Source: Cyanodermella asteris
Lineage: Eukaryota > Ascomycota > Lecanoromycetes > Ostropales > Stictidaceae
Assembly: GCA_900618795.1 (NCBI GenBank)
Contig: UYJD01000013.1
Location: 501,140 to 565,139, forward strand
DNA: 64,000 nucleotides
Direction: 5' to 3'
The notes under the pieces are model-generated. The model was not told the DNA's origin and searched no databases. It worked only from the letters and a program-made list of their open reading frames with translations. Positions 1 through 12,169 of the stretch are shown here, piece after piece. The first letter of the stretch is position 1. Each line of letters begins with the position of its first letter. The translations under genes were made by a program, and so were the position numbers.

Positions 1-393
1 CACAGAGCTCGTGCCTGCAGCGGCAGAAGCTTGAGAGATCGAGGTCTGAGCTTCTGAGCTAGCTGAGCTCGAGGGCTTGGCTGGGCTTGAAGCTGGCGAG
101 GTTGAACTCGGAGCATCGGAAGAGGCCTTAGCAGGCGAAGACGATGAAGTTGGGCTGGAGTCTGCTGAAGAGGCCGTTACCCCAACGGTCGACCACTGAA
201 GGCTTTGACCTTGGAGGGACGAGGGGACGCTTGCTGTAATGAAGACTATTGAGACCGGTCGATTGTCATCACCACCTGTAGCATCGTTGAGTATTGATTT
301 AAGACCTCCAATGGGGTTGTTCAAGAGATCCCTCTTTCCGTGGAACGTACCATCGTCTCGCCTATGAAATTGTGCGTGATTGAGGCCAGGCAT
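1..393 (-). CDS. Ser/Thr/Pro/Ala-rich protein, N-terminal part, cut by window edge
   Basis: The frame is open from an ATG at 393 (context ACAACATGC) down to base 1, giving 131 codons; the rest lies outside the window. The first ~40 residues contain charged, Kex2-like dibasic pairs (HRRDDG, GKRDLL). These are followed by a short hydrophobic stretch (SIVFITASVPSS) and then a long tract made almost only of Ser, Ala, Pro and Thr, the usual composition of an O-mannosylated fungal surface protein. No signal peptide is visible at this start, so either an upstream exon supplies it or the membrane segment comes later, as in some MID2-like wall-stress sensors. That family resemblance is a guess. The 600 bases upstream are pyrimidine-rich on this strand and look like a long 5' UTR. 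Confidence 0.5.
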   Translation of the reverse strand, partial: MPGLNHAQFHRRDDGTFHGKRDLLNNPIGGLKSILNDATGGDDNRPVSIVFITASVPSSLQGQSLQWSTVGVTASSADSSPTSSSSPAKASSDAPSSTSPASSPAKPSSSASSEAQTSISQASAAAGTSSV

Positions 394-3349
394 GTTGTGA
401 ATGTCGGGCGACAGTCGACAGAGCCTGCGAAATCCTCTCACGTCTTTTTAGGAGCCGCTTGTTACGGTTGTCGTTTGCGGCACTGTCGAATTAGGAGTTT
501 GCCTGTTGCCGACCGGGGCGAGACAGAGCAATCAAGAAACACGTCGTGGTGACGTGCGAACGAAGCAAGGGTGAGTCGTGGAATGTAGATAGGCTGGGAT
601 CTGGCTTTGGCTCGCGAGGGGCGCGCAGTGTTGAAAGAATGATTCACTGGCGCTTTCCTGCCCTCGACGTCGAGTTATGACTAGGCGCGGTCGCCTGCCG
701 TGGTTATCGCCAGGGGTCCTTGAAGGAAAGATTGTCAAGAGTAAGTGAGTGACTGGAGAGGTGTAAGTCTCTCGAAAAGAGTGGAAGCTGCACAATGCAA
801 GGAATGCGACGGCAGATCAGGTGTCTCGTGTTTCTGAACGTCAGGATTGGGGGCCAGAAGGGTCGTGGAGGAGCCCGAGTTTGGCACAAAGGGCGCTGGT
901 AAGCAGAAAAGAGCGACTGTGTTTCACGCGCCGAAGGCGTTAGGTGAGGGAGAGAAAGAATGGCATGCAGACGAGATGTAACTCGAGCAAGGCTGGGCTG
1001 CGCCCCTGGTATCTAGTCGGACTCGTAGGCGCGGTGAGAAGGATGAAGTTGGCGAGCGAGAGCAGGAAGGGAGAGGCTCGAGAGTCGACAAAGATTCCGT
1101 ACCTCGTCAGCACAGCAACATCGCCGTCACAATGCCCTGCACGGACCCTCAGTGCGCTTTCGTGGGTGCGCAGATTGCGAAATTACTGAGGCAGGCGCGG
1201 CTCGTCCATTGGCTCGCGCCTGCCAGCTGTGTGCCTGGCTACACCACTTCCGGGAAGGCGCGACACAGGGCTGTAACTCCACTCCCTCGTCCTGCTTCGT
1301 CGGCCTTCTTGTATTCGCTCTGCTCAGGCTCAATGTCCGCTTGCTAATGCCGCCATGCCGGTCGACTCTAGCAGAAGGCCAGCCTGGCACGCATGAACCG
1401 GTATCACAGTGCGATTCTTCTACGCTCTCAGTCTATGTTTCGCGCGTAATGCCTATACTGTCCTTGCCTCAGATATGGACCGTATGCTACTGGATGAATG
1501 CCATCGCTCTCTGGACAGTATGATAACAAAGCGGCAAAATAGCCTGTTGGCGGCCTACTGCTGAGCGCACAAAGACAACACAATCTCAATTTTAGCACAT
1601 CCATAGCGCTTAACGCCCTGGGAAATGGACGCCGACGGCCGGCCGCCGGGTGAAAACGCAAGTTCCCAAAGGCGCAGTGTTAGTGGCCGTTGCCGCGCGT
1701 TTCCACGATGGCGACCGCTGTCGAAAACGTTGTACCTTATCGCTGACAAGCAAGTTTTTGGTGGCTGATCATTAATGTCCATCTTTGCTAATACTGGCAA
1801 GGTTGCCTTCGAGGCTCTCGCGAACCAGTTCGAGAATCCTTCTGGCCGCGCACATCACTTCATTTGCCCGTAGGAAGGTCACGTCCGCGCTTTGTCGAAT
1901 CAGCTTGCTCAATTACCTTTCGAGGCGACATTAACTCCGTCACAGCCAAAATGATGAATTCGACCGGAGATTCTATTGAAAATCATGTAGTTAATCTCTA
2001 CATCTACTAGGAGGCCCTCAATGTGAGGGACGAGGACGGCCTCGCAGTGGCGTTACCCTTGTCGTGGTCCGAAGTGGGTGGAAGTGGAATACCCTGCGTT
2101 TGGCTAGCACGAGCTGAAACATGCCGGCCATGTCTGATTGTCTCAGCATCGCAGCCCTGCAAGTTGTCGCATCACGCATGCGGCGGCTGCATGGCTGCTT
2201 ATCGCTCGCCATGCTTCTTATCGCCGGGAAGCAGTTCCTGCAACCTGTCTCACACTGGGAAAAAAAAGTGGCACAGCAAAATGCGAGATGATCGATGCCA
2301 GGGTGGGCTTTAGTGAATACACCCGCCATTGAAGGTCCCTAACAGACGGCTTAAGTCGATGCCTCTAGGGGTAGTTAGCGGGCTTTCTCGCTTGGCAATT
2401 TTGCTGTGCCACTTATATTTTCCACCGCGAGCCTGTTCGCAGTCGGGCGTGTTCATTTTTAGGCTCAAGTGGGTTTTCAATGCCTGTCCGACATGCAAAC
2501 GAGCCGAAAAGCTCTGTCTATGCACGTGCAGTGTGCATAGTAGGCAACCTTCACAAGTGGGGTTCCGAATAGGCTGCTAGACCCGCCAATCAAGTCCTGT
2601 TGGGTCTTGCAGGGAAAGTTTCTCTATAACGAATACCTGTTGAGATTGGGCATAATCGGAGAAGAACAGCATTGCGATGTAGTGAAAGTATCAAATTCAT
2701 TTGTTGCTGTCATGTCGACGTCTGAACACCGGCGACGACTTTGAATTTGAGTGTTCCATTCGAAAAGAGCGGGCTGATGCCTACCCTGCCAATGTGTGGA
2801 AGGGATTGTCGACCTAATGGTTTTGGATTGTGGGATTCTACCATTAGATTAGAAGGAGAATGAAGCCTTCTGTATTAGAGCCTCTCACGGATAACACCCA
2901 CAGATCAATCTTGAATTTGAAATGGTCACCAGATAGGAACGTCACCGTCGTCGCCTCTTGTAAAGATGGCACAGGCAGGATAAGCGAGAATACTCAATCA
3001 TTGAGTTTTGAAATTGGGAAGGCATCCATTTGCAATTTTCGAGGACACAATAGCAGAAAATCGAGCTTCTACGAGCGGCGCCCTCCGATTTGCCAGACAT
3101 ACGGAAGATGAACTTTGCTCGGAACAGGATGATACTCCTCAAATTCCATTGCAGTGGCTCGACCGCACACTACGCGACAAACGGCGTTGCAAGACAGTGA
3201 TGACAGCAAAAGAAGCATGTTTTCAGTGATGGCGGTACCTCCGAAGGAATAGGTAGCTAGTATGCTCAGCCAGAGAGCCAACAATAAGAAGCAAAACCAC
3301 CGCGCCAAACGACAATGCAAGTTCGCGTATGCGGACATCGAGGCCGATT
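394..3349. other. Intergenic region, no convincing gene
   Basis: About 3 kb between the edge gene and the SAS4-like gene. The left ~700 bases read as promoter and leader of the minus-strand edge gene (C/T-rich on that strand up to about 1120). The remainder has only short ORFs without protein-like composition. I see no tRNA, repeat or transposon signature in it. Confidence 0.5.
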
Positions 3350-5243
3350 TCATTCCTTTGCGCTGCGCCTCCGTAGTCTCCTCATCCTGGCAGACGCCTT
3401 CCGGGCTTCGGCCGTAACCATCTCGTAAGGTAGATTGAAGTCCTCCTCTTCCAGCTCTGGTATCGCATGGCCGAATGCAAATCTGGATCTCCCCCGTCTG
3501 TTGCCGCCTAGCGCTGCAGCGCGGAGGTGAGGTTTGTCGAAGAACGATACGAAAGGCTTCTCCTCGGCGGCTGAAATGAGTGGCATGTGAGGGGTCACGT
3601 CGATTCCGGTAAGCTTCCTGCTTCGGCCCGGGCCAATTCGAGCAGCTGAGTTCGAGGCTTCTCTTTGAAGTTGAGACGCTGCGAGTACGTCTGCGTCGGT
3701 ACCGGAATGGGGCTCTCGTCGAGCTTTCGAGGATGGGCCATCTTTCGTCCTCCTTCGTCGCTTGCGATGCTCTTGCTCGGTCACCTCGATGGCTTCCTCG
3801 TCCTCGGTATCTGCAACCTCCTGCTCACTGTCTCCGCTATCCTCCTCTCCTTTTCCGTCTTCTTCAGAATCATCCTGCATGAGCGCTTCCCTCTCGAGAC
3901 GCAGCCTTTTTTCTTCCTCGCGATACCGTTCGAACTTGTCCAGTAGAGCCTTAACCTCTCGCAGTACCCAGTCTCTTTTCTCCTCCCAGGCCTTCTTCTC
4001 CGTGTCCGTTATGCCACTTATTCCCATCACTCTTAGCCAATCGTGTCCGAGCAAACCCTCGTACAACCTCTCCAATTGGACTTTTTCATGCTGAGCTTTC
4101 TCTTTCTCAATGTTCTTGAGCTGCTTCTCCTGTCTCTCGCCCCGCTGATGTGCGAGCCTGAAGTGCTCGTTGGAGAGTGGGTCCTTGGTGACGTTCCGGG
4201 GTATCGTTGCCAATTGTTCGCTGAAGTCTACTCGTGTGAATGTGCTGAAGCTAGGCCCTCTCGACGTGCTTGGGGACAGCACTCGTGCCTCACCGGTTCC
4301 CAGTCTGGAAGGTGTCTGCTGCGTCGGGCTTGTAGGTGGTAGAATGACCTGCCTGGCTCTAGACGGCGTCGATAGTTGTTTTGGCACTTCCTCTGTGATG
4401 TGTAGCCGAGTCTTGGCCGTGATAGGTTCTGCACCCAGTTGTTAGTGATGTGCCAACCAAAAGCGCTCTTGACCAAATTGTGGACTCACCTTGTGGTTGA
4501 GGTTCGTTGCTCACGATCTCATCCCAATTGGGAAAATATTGTGCCAGCTCACTCCGACTTCTGGAGCCTCCATCATGCGAGCGCAACGATCTCTTGTCCT
4601 CCACCGAAGCCCCCAGCGCCGCTCTCGTCCCAGCTGTATCCGGTGTCGCACGCACTTCGTTCCATCCGCGTCTCAATGCCTCGACCGGTGTAGATGTCCC
4701 CGTATTTGAGCCAGCAGGCGTACTAGTGGCTGTGGGAAACAGTCCCGAGAACCGCCCGTTGCGTAGACTGGAATTGCTGGCGGACGCCGTATTCCCTATA
4801 TCGGCAATGTCGATTTCGTCGTCGTCGGCGGGGATTGTTGGTTGTCCGCGGTCGCCCCGGGGGCCGGTCGGGTGCGGCGCCGCGGGTGGCAACGGGGTAG
4901 TAGGGAAATCGGAGGATGATGATGTCGTCGACGATGCTGCGCCGGCCAGGCTCAATAGGCCATTCCTCGCGAAGAGCTTCGGGCGCGAGGACAGGATCTG
5001 AGCACCGAGACGTGGTCGCTTGTTCGCCTTGTGACTGTGATTGTTTTTCGCCTGCGTAGATTCCTTCTCTTGCGTGTTGTAGGTGCGCTTCTTCGGCACG
5101 GAGGGTGCTGCTGCGGGTGCTGGGACTGCGTGGGTTCGCGTCGTCGCGCTGCTGTCCTTGGGCGAGGAGGTGGCGGTTTCGGTCAGTCTAGAGAAAAAGC
5201 CCATGGACAGGAGCGTAGGCATCGCACATGCTGCTACGCCCAT
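3350..5243 (-). CDS. SAS4-domain chromatin protein
   Basis: Two exons on the minus strand, 5243-4490 and 4428-3350, joined across a 61-nt intron (GTGAGT...GTGCAG), giving 610 aa. Exon 1 is low-complexity, rich in Ser, Thr, Pro and basic residues, as in nuclear proteins. Residues ~340-435 form a charged helical block with REKQLKNIEKEKAQHEKVQ-like and GHDWLRVMGISGIT motifs, which I recognise as the SAS4 ('something about silencing') domain. It is followed by an acidic stretch, a basic KRRRRT patch and a C-terminal FGHAIPELEEEDFNLP motif. In yeast Sas4 is the scaffold of the SAS histone H4K16 acetyltransferase complex; filamentous-fungal members are larger and little studied. The start could also be Met8 (5222) or Met14 (5204). 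Family call by motif memory, fairly sure. Confidence 0.68.
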
Positions 5244-5735
5244 GCAAAGATGGGACAGGCAGGGAGGAAGCGGCCGTTACACGTGAGGTGAGGGAGAAGG
5301 CAAAGATGTCGGCTGCGCTTGTGTCGTGTTGTGTCGTGCTGCTTCTTGAGTCTAGTTGAGGGTGTCAAGTGAACGGCGGCCTTTCCGGCGGGTCGAGCCT
5401 GCTGTTCCGTATTCGAATTAGGGGGCAACTCTCAGGGCCAGAGACGTACTCAGTAAGCGGGCAATCATCAACCAGTCTTCTGCAACTTTCATCAACGTCA
5501 GAATCCCGTGTTCGGCCCTACGCAATGCTTGATTCTTGCAGCTGACTGGCATTTCGTAGGCCAAGTCCGGCTCGTTTCTCTACTCTAAATGCTGTCTCAT
5601 GCAGTGAACCGAGTCTTCTGCGAGTTTCCAAAAAGTGACTCTTGACACCAGCTTTTTATCTCCCCCACTTGCTGTGCAGTCACCCTGTTGACTGGGCTCC
5701 ATCAACTGTATTCCCCCGGCTGACAATGGATCGAC
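5244..5735. other. Intergenic region (SAS4-like promoter / EPT1 terminator side)
   Basis: Holds the upstream region of the SAS4-like gene and the 3' flank of the phosphotransferase gene. Nothing else is recognisable. Confidence 0.4.
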
Positions 5736-7124
5736 TCATTCAGCCTTCGCCCTTAAGCTGCCGTTCGACAGCTTCTGTTCGGGAGCTGTCAATTCTTCCT
5801 TCCCCTCTGCCGGCTTTGCCTTTGGCGTAATGGTCAGACAGTTGATGCCGAGGTAAGAACATATGCTGTTAATGACCAGCGCTGCCCATCGGAAATACAC
5901 AATGTTGGCAAAGACGAAGTATAGCCTGAGATATAGCAACTCCTGAGCAGCGGTGATCTCTGGGCCCCCAATGAAAGGCAGGTTGGCCAAAATTGCCCCT
6001 CCAATAAGTGGTGCAAGGAGGATGGTCCACATTGGGAACGGCTGTCGAGTGAGGTGCGCCAGAATGATCTTTGTCGTCATGCGACCAAACACGAAGGACA
6101 AAGTCAAACACAGGAGCACCAGGCGCTCGTCCTCCAGGATATGTGTGTACGGCGAGCCAATCCATGAAACCAGTGATCCGGTGTAGATGATGATCGGGAT
6201 CCACTCGAGGAAGACCGGAGCGAGCGGGAGGCCTCTCTTCCGTCTTGCAACAGCCACGTTATACACACACTCGGGCATGTGAGCGACGCAGAGAGAAAAT
6301 ATGAGTAATGGAACCCAGATATCTACCATCGTGAGGTTTCCGAGGTATGCATCGTAGCCCAGAAGGTCAGCGAGGGGCTGCCGCCAAATTTGCGGGCCGT
6401 AAATACCAGAGACTATCATGAAAGTGCATGCCAGAATCAAACCCTCTGTTGGTCCGTTGAAGTACCCCAGGTATAAGGTGTGTGTATGGTATGTCTCCCA
6501 GGTAGAAAAGAACATCGGTAGGCACGGGATCAGTGCGGTAAAGGCGCCCGCCTTTGTATGACCAAGCCCCATAGCACCGGTCTCGAGCAGACTACCAAGA
6601 GTGCAGTTCAGAGAGTCAATGCCGTGGTCAAACAATTCGCCCAGCGGGCTGGACTGACCGGTTCGACGGGCCTGCTTGCCATCGACGTTGTCCATTGTCG
6701 AATACATCCAAACGCCGAAGGCAAAGCTGAAGTACACCCATGATGGAGCCGGCCCAACAAGATCCGGTATGTAAAACTCAAGGATGGCAATGTTGACAAG
6801 AATGAACATGAAACCAAGGAGCGTGACGAGGTTGGGAGCGAGGGATAATGGTAGAATATGAACGAAGGCATTCCACTTGAAAGACGTCAGTAACAACACT
6901 AAGCCGCAAGCCTGGAGATGGTACTCACGTAGTGTCTGAGGATATAGTACGAGATGTATGACTTGTCGACGCTGGAATATTTGTACTCTTTCAGATGAGC
7001 TAAAGCTTCCTCCGAGACGAGCTCATGCAGAGCCGTTTCTGCATTGTCATCAGCATGATACGCTAGCAGACCGGTTCTGAAGCGGAGACTCACTCTTGTC
7101 GACCTTCGCTACCGTCGCGTCCAT
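5736..7124 (-). CDS. EPT1: Choline/ethanolamine phosphotransferase (CDP-alcohol phosphatidyltransferase)
   Basis: Three exons on the minus strand: 7124-7094, 7038-6929 and 6875-5736, giving 426 aa. The enzyme makes phosphatidylcholine and/or phosphatidylethanolamine from diacylglycerol and CDP-choline/CDP-ethanolamine, the last step of the Kennedy pathway, in ER or Golgi membrane. The CDP-alcohol phosphotransferase signature D-x2-D-G-x2-A-R-x8-G-x3-D-x3-D is complete (aspartates at residues 109, 112, 130 and 134), preceded by the family-typical HYWNAFVHILPLSLAPNLVT. Seven or more hydrophobic segments follow. The first exon encodes only ten codons (MDATVAKVDK). Length and start match the yeast Ept1/Cpt1 family. 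The sequence does not tell choline from ethanolamine preference. Confidence 0.9.
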
Positions 7125-7911
7125 GTTGCTTGAAAAAAGCGCGTCTCAACGTTTCTCAATTGAATTGATCAACGCACAACTCCGTCGGGAACCTCGGCAA
7201 TGCAGCCGACGGCAAGTGGATAACGTAGATTTTGTGTGTGGATTATTATCGCTCCATGAGCGAGAACGTTCGCGGCTCACAGTGGAAACGATAGATGGCC
7301 TATAAACTTGAGCCCCTGAAATGTCGAGTCCAAGAAAAAGCTTCCTGGCATTGAAAAGCGGATGGGACTTTTGGATCATTGGGCGGCCGTCTATTGGGGG
7401 GGTCGGTGTAGCGCTCCGCGCCCGCACGTGCTTGGGACTCGTTCAGAGGTTTGCGGGCGAACGTTAATGTCACGAACCACACTCTACTAACCAGGCCGCA
7501 AGCAAATTATTGGCTAAAAGCGTGGTGAATAATAGCGCCTCAGATGAAGCCGACAATTTCGACCACCTTAGACTGATGCGTGAGCCACCCGACCTGCACT
7601 TAGCTTTTCGGCACGATTGTTTGAAGCACTTGTGATTTTTCTTCTCATCTTGTTCGATTTGAAGGCGAACTAACGTGCGGTCATCGCGCAGCAAAAGAAT
7701 CACATCGACGTGCGAGGCTTTCGTGGGTAGTAATAAATTTCAATTAATTTTGCAGTCGAATAAATAGTCAGACTTCGCCCAAACTGACCTGCAGCGAGCA
7801 GTCTCAGTCAAAGGTGAGTCTTTCGGCAATGAAGCTATTAACAATGGCGCTACCTCCCAGGACATAAGTCTTCCGTTGATGGATACACATCACAAGATCC
7901 GGTTGTTCCGC
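7125..7911. other. Intergenic region between EPT1 promoter and TOS1 3' end
   Basis: Contains the EPT1 upstream region and the 3' flank of TOS1, with an A/T-rich stretch near 7730-7770. No coding potential was recognised. Confidence 0.4.
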
Positions 7912-9242
7912 TTAAGAGCACCCTCCCGTATGAACAGAGCCCTTCTGGCCACCTGCAATTGGCATCGAGACCCACTTCTGGTAATCGCTGTCGGAGATGC
8001 TGCTGCCAAAGTTGTAGTTGTCATCAAGTTGCACGATTCTCACAACGCTGTCAGCGCCGGTGGATCCTGCGTTGATGATGACGGCAAGCTTCTGAGTGCC
8101 ACTGGTAGCACGCTTGAAGCCGTTATCGGCGCCGCCGCAGTACTGCTGGCCCATGTGGAGAGTGGAGTATCCGATCTCGTGGCCGGGTATACATCGAATT
8201 CACCACAGCCCGTCTTCCAGCAGCTGCAAGGGGCACCGTCGCTGGTGGCCGGGATCTGCTCGTTTAAAAGCCAGAAAGCAGGGGCATCCGGGTACGCGCT
8301 GCCGTCACGAAGACCAGACATCGGCATGCCCATCTCGACGAGGAAGATCTTGTTGCCTGCAAATCCGTGGTAGGCTTTGTTGTTGTCTGAGGGGCTGTTG
8401 GCCATCTTCACACCAGAGGCGATGTAGAAGCGAGCGTTGTCAGGGATCAAGACATCGTTGAGAGCCTGGGGACTGCTGGCTGGCTTGCCGGTGGTGTCAC
8501 CATTGGATGGCAAGTAATCAGTGTTGGCGTAGGGAACGGGATATAAGAAAGTGAGGTTGTTGGCTTTGCCAGCGGATGATGAATAGTACGAGACCTGGTT
8601 CCATGAGCCGCTGCTGCCAGATGTGCTGCTACCCGAGTATGAAGCTGATGAAGAGGCTGCCGGGGCAGCGGCAGCGGATGAGCTAGGTTGGACGGCCGCA
8701 GCGACATTCACGGCGACCGGAGCACTAGCGGCAGGAGCTGCAGCAGCAGGCGCTGCCGGAGCAGGAGTCGCACCACCACTACCAGCACCGCAGTTCCAGG
8801 TATCAGGGAAGGTCTGGACTACGCCGTTGATCGTAGCAGTAACCATCTGGCCGCATGCACGCTTTTCCTGCTGATGTTCAGCATCGGCATGCTTCTTGTG
8901 GAAGCGTTCATGGATGTGGTGACGGCGCTCCCGGGGGCTGGACTTGGGAGAGCGCTTCTTGGATGTCGCTCCCTGATTGTATACGGCGAACTGCTTCAAT
9001 TTGAGCGGACCACGGAAAACCGCCGTCAATCCTTGGTCGAGCGGCGCGATCGGTCCCTTGACGGTAGTGCTTTCCATCTTGCATTGTCCCATATCGAAAG
9101 CGTATTTGAGGACCGACGAGAAGGTCACGGACCCACTGAAGCTGGAGAAGTCAAAGGAAACGGCGTTGCAGGAGGGCCCATTCTGCTGGCCCATGGCAAC
9201 GCTGGCGAGCAAGCTCGCGCTGATAGCTGCGATACCCTTCAT
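7912..9242 (-). CDS. TOS1: TOS1-type cell-wall protein, apparent frameshift
   Basis: A secreted wall protein with an N-terminal signal peptide (MKGIAAISASLLASVAMGQ) and a first domain ending FRGPLKLKQFAVYNQ (DUF2403-like). A Lys/Arg/His-rich stretch, a Cys pair and an Ala/Ser/Pro linker follow. The C-terminal domain (DUF2401-like) has LIPDNARFYIASGVKM, CSCWKTGCGEFDV and SGTQKLAVIINAG motifs. Yeast Tos1 is a covalently linked, beta-glucan-associated wall protein. The frame holding GEFDV runs into unrelated sequence, while the conserved YSTLHMGQQYCGGADNG...GGCS tail sits in another frame, ending at 7912. The break is at ~8185-8196. Without it the protein would be ~440 aa, normal for the family. 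A 47-nt GTATAC...CCAG intron would also restore frame but would delete the STLHMG segment, so I favour a frameshift (mutation or sequencing error). Confidence 0.78.
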
Positions 9243-10735
9243 GTTGGTAGATTGTTTTTCGTCCGATATTCAAGCTTTTAATGGCCGCCTTCCAAAGGAG
9301 TGTCTGTTTCGTGTCTGGTTGGAGCTGTTGATGATACGCAGTATCTGGATAGTCGTTGATCGCAGCAGCCTTGCTTTGGCTAGAAGAACAAAGCCTTGCG
9401 GTTGCACACAGTCTATCAATGAGAGAAAGTTTTAGGTAGCCTCGTCTTTGTCCTCGACGCGCCACGAGTAAGTGTAGGTTGAAGCGCAACAAAGACACAA
9501 AGCGGGCACTTTCAATGAGTGACTAGGGGTAGGGATACAATAATCTTGCTAGATCGCGCGTAGGACAAAGACCGTAGTGAGAGATGTATCAGAAAAAGAG
9601 AGAATCGTCCACGCCAGCGGGAAACAGGAGGAAGGGAGTAAAAGGCCAGGGGTTCTTGCCAGAACGCTGGCCGCGGCGAAGGTCATATTGCGTTGGCCTG
9701 AATGGAGACCCAGGCACGGCACGCGCTTGAGCACCAACGAGGGACCCTCGGGCCTAATTTTACAACATGATAAATGGTGAGACCAGAGCAGGAGACTTTC
9801 GTATGCCTGCCGGAGTGAGGGTTGAAACACGAAGGGGGCGAATCGGAGTCGAATGCAACGTGAAGTTGAGAGAAGCGCCCAGCCAGCGGCAAAACATGGC
9901 GGCGGCGGCTGTGCAACGGCGACGTTCGGGGCTGAGACACAGCTGGGGACTCCACTGAACGGCGTTCCACCCGAACGCGAAGCGCTTACGCAAAGCCAAA
10001 TCTATCTTTATCTTTTGTGTCGACTTCATATACAACAGTATTTCCATGTACAACTGTGGGTTCAGGTTGGGCGCGTCGAATTTTCCAGAATGCGGATTGA
10101 CACTTGCAGTGCTATAATTCCTCTGTCGCTCGCCCAGCATGAAGCTACAGGAGTCACGAGCTTTCTTCCGCCTTCGTCTCACAATCGACAAGGAATGTTG
10201 CGGCGGCTGAGATGATGAGGCACGCGAAACAGCCCAGAGTTGCATTTCTTACCCTCCACGACCATCCCACACATGACCTGGGTCCCCTCCGCGAAAATTG
10301 TCCTTGACGTTGCCCTAACTCTATTGAAGCCGATCACGCTGCTGACCGCGATGATAACGATTGCGTTGTGACGTGGTATGGTAGTCGCGTTAAGGGACTT
10401 TATCCGCAACGAAGGTATTATAGTCGTGACGTCCTTCGAGCTCGCTTACGAAGACTATCTCCTAGGGCGCCCTTTTCATCAGGCAAGTTTGGATCGACCT
10501 AGAATGAACAGATTATCGAGTGTGTCGTATGTTGGAGCTAGTGCATAGCACAGCAGTCCACCTTTCGTGCCAGCCTCGAGCATTGATGTTGACGTGAATA
10601 TCTGCTGTACTGAGTAAACTGGATAGCTTCCGATGGAGACCGTGGCCGCCTCGGCTGGTTTATCGGCATTTCGATTGATTGCTGGCTCAAGCCTACCGCC
10701 TCGGCCATGTCAGTGTCGGCGCTATTCCAGAATCC
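9243..10735. other. Intergenic region, TOS1 promoter and ATG6 3' flank
   Basis: About 1.5 kb with no protein-like ORF. The part next to 9243 is the TOS1 upstream region. Nothing else could be supported. Confidence 0.4.
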
Positions 10736-12169
10736 TCATCCGCTTTCAAGACTGCTGGTATGGGCCAAAAGCAGTTTGAGGTTGGTGAGCAGGTATTTCC
10801 CAGCCAGTGTCCAGCTCTCATCGCTGCTTTGTCCTAACCGGATGGAAATGTCTTTGATGGTGTCCTTTTGGATAGGATACATCAGAGCGAAGCTTCTCTG
10901 CCCGCTTCCCACAAAGCGCTCGAGCTGAACAACACACTGAAGGAAAGCCACCATGGCTTCATTAAATTTACGGTGTAGTATACCCTTCGCGAGCGGCAGG
11001 TCGCCGCTCGAGAACAGATCCAAACTGGTGACCCTGGCCTTCCCGTCATGTTGTGGCTTCTCGATGCGCTCGATCTTGCTTGTGCTGCCCATTGGCTTGA
11101 TCCGGTAGCCAACAAAGGCGAATCCGAGCTTCTCCGCCACGGTCACTAGCAGCAAAGCTGCAAGACCCCATGCAGCATTGATCTCTGCCCACTCGACGTG
11201 GTTCGGCGGGGGGAGACGACCCAGCCTTAGACCATTGATGGTCCCAAATGAACCATCATGTCCTACTGAAAATGTGTCATTGAAAACATTGGTACGTCTC
11301 AGCCTTTCCAACTGTGCTTCGTCGTGCTCGTAAGCCGCCGTGAGAGCATCTTTTGTAAGCTGGAGCTGGGACAGCTCTTGATGCAAAGTGTTTCGCGTTC
11401 GCCAAAAAGCTTCCTCGTCTTTCTCCAACTCTCGCTCCTCCTCGTCTAGTTCGGCAAGCTCCTTCTCCAGTTCTTCCTTCTCCCTTTCTTTCGATAACAA
11501 CTCCTGAAACGCTTTTTCCTCGTCTTCCTTTGCAGTCTTGAGTTCTTCCTGGGCCTGCGACAGCTCTTCCGCAGTCGGTGCATGAGCTTTGAGGTCCTTG
11601 AGTAGGCTTACATACGCATCGCGCTCTTTCGTAGCAGCTGAGAGCCGACTTTGAAATTGAGAAAGTAGGATTTCGGCGCAGTCGATACAGACAGGTTGAT
11701 CAATCTCTGAGTTCGCCGAAACTATTTCAAACAAACGATTATGCACATCCAACTTATGGGAAAGTGATTCGTGCGGTATATCCAGTGCAGATGTGGCGGC
11801 GTTTCTCACACGCCCATCTTTAGCAGGTGATGAGGTCTGTTGGGCCGGAGCTTGAACTTGCGACTCAGTCAAAACCACGAAGGACATATCAGGTTGTGTC
11901 CCAGTGCCCTGGCGTGCTGGTCCAGGCCCGATACCTCGTCGAGCTGTAGGTGTGCCCTGCTGGAACAAGGCCTGACCAGCATTAGCGCGAGCTCGATCGT
12001 ATAGAGCCTTCCTGTCTGGGGGTATGGACGAAGAGCCAGTGTGTGGAGTCGCCTTCTGGTCGCCTGGTTTCGTTCCACTCAAGAGATCGAAGGCGGCGGA
12101 GTTCAAGCTCTGCAGGCTCTCGTCAAGCTTGAGCAGCGTTTTGCAGCGCCGACACGAGAATGCAGCCAT
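10736..12169 (-). CDS. ATG6: Autophagy protein 6 (Beclin-1/Vps30)
   Basis: A single exon of 477 aa starting at MAAFSCRRCKTLLKLDES. An in-frame upstream Met exists at 12331, but the family starts at the C-x2-C motif. Beclin/Vps30 is a core subunit of the class III PI3-kinase (Vps34) complexes that drive autophagosome formation and endosomal sorting. Visible parts are an N-terminal CRRC and a later CIDC pair, a Glu/Lys-rich coiled coil (~residues 190-290), and the membrane-binding C-terminal domain (~300-477) with the diagnostic GHDGSFGTINGLRLGRLP, VEWAEINAAWG and EKLGFAFVGYRIKPMGSTS blocks. The gene shares a ~495-bp bidirectional promoter with SCM3. ATG14, its partner in complex I, lies 13 kb away in the same window. 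Confidence 0.94.
   Translation of the reverse strand: MAAFSCRRCKTLLKLDESLQSLNSAAFDLLSGTKPGDQKATPHTGSSSIPPDRKALYDRARANAGQALFQQGTPTARRGIGPGPARQGTGTQPDMSFVVLTESQVQAPAQQTSSPAKDGRVRNAATSALDIPHESLSHKLDVHNRLFEIVSANSEIDQPVCIDCAEILLSQFQSRLSAATKERDAYVSLLKDLKAHAPTAEELSQAQEELKTAKEDEEKAFQELLSKEREKEELEKELAELDEEERELEKDEEAFWRTRNTLHQELSQLQLTKDALTAAYEHDEAQLERLRRTNVFNDTFSVGHDGSFGTINGLRLGRLPPPNHVEWAEINAAWGLAALLLVTVAEKLGFAFVGYRIKPMGSTSKIERIEKPQHDGKARVTSLDLFSSGDLPLAKGILHRKFNEAMVAFLQCVVQLERFVGSGQRSFALMYPIQKDTIKDISIRLGQSSDESWTLAGKYLLTNLKLLLAHTSSLESG

Noticed and set aside
7876-9281. Plus-strand ORFs over TOS1
   Set aside because: Shadow frames; no start context, signal or motif, while the minus strand has family motifs on both sides of the break.
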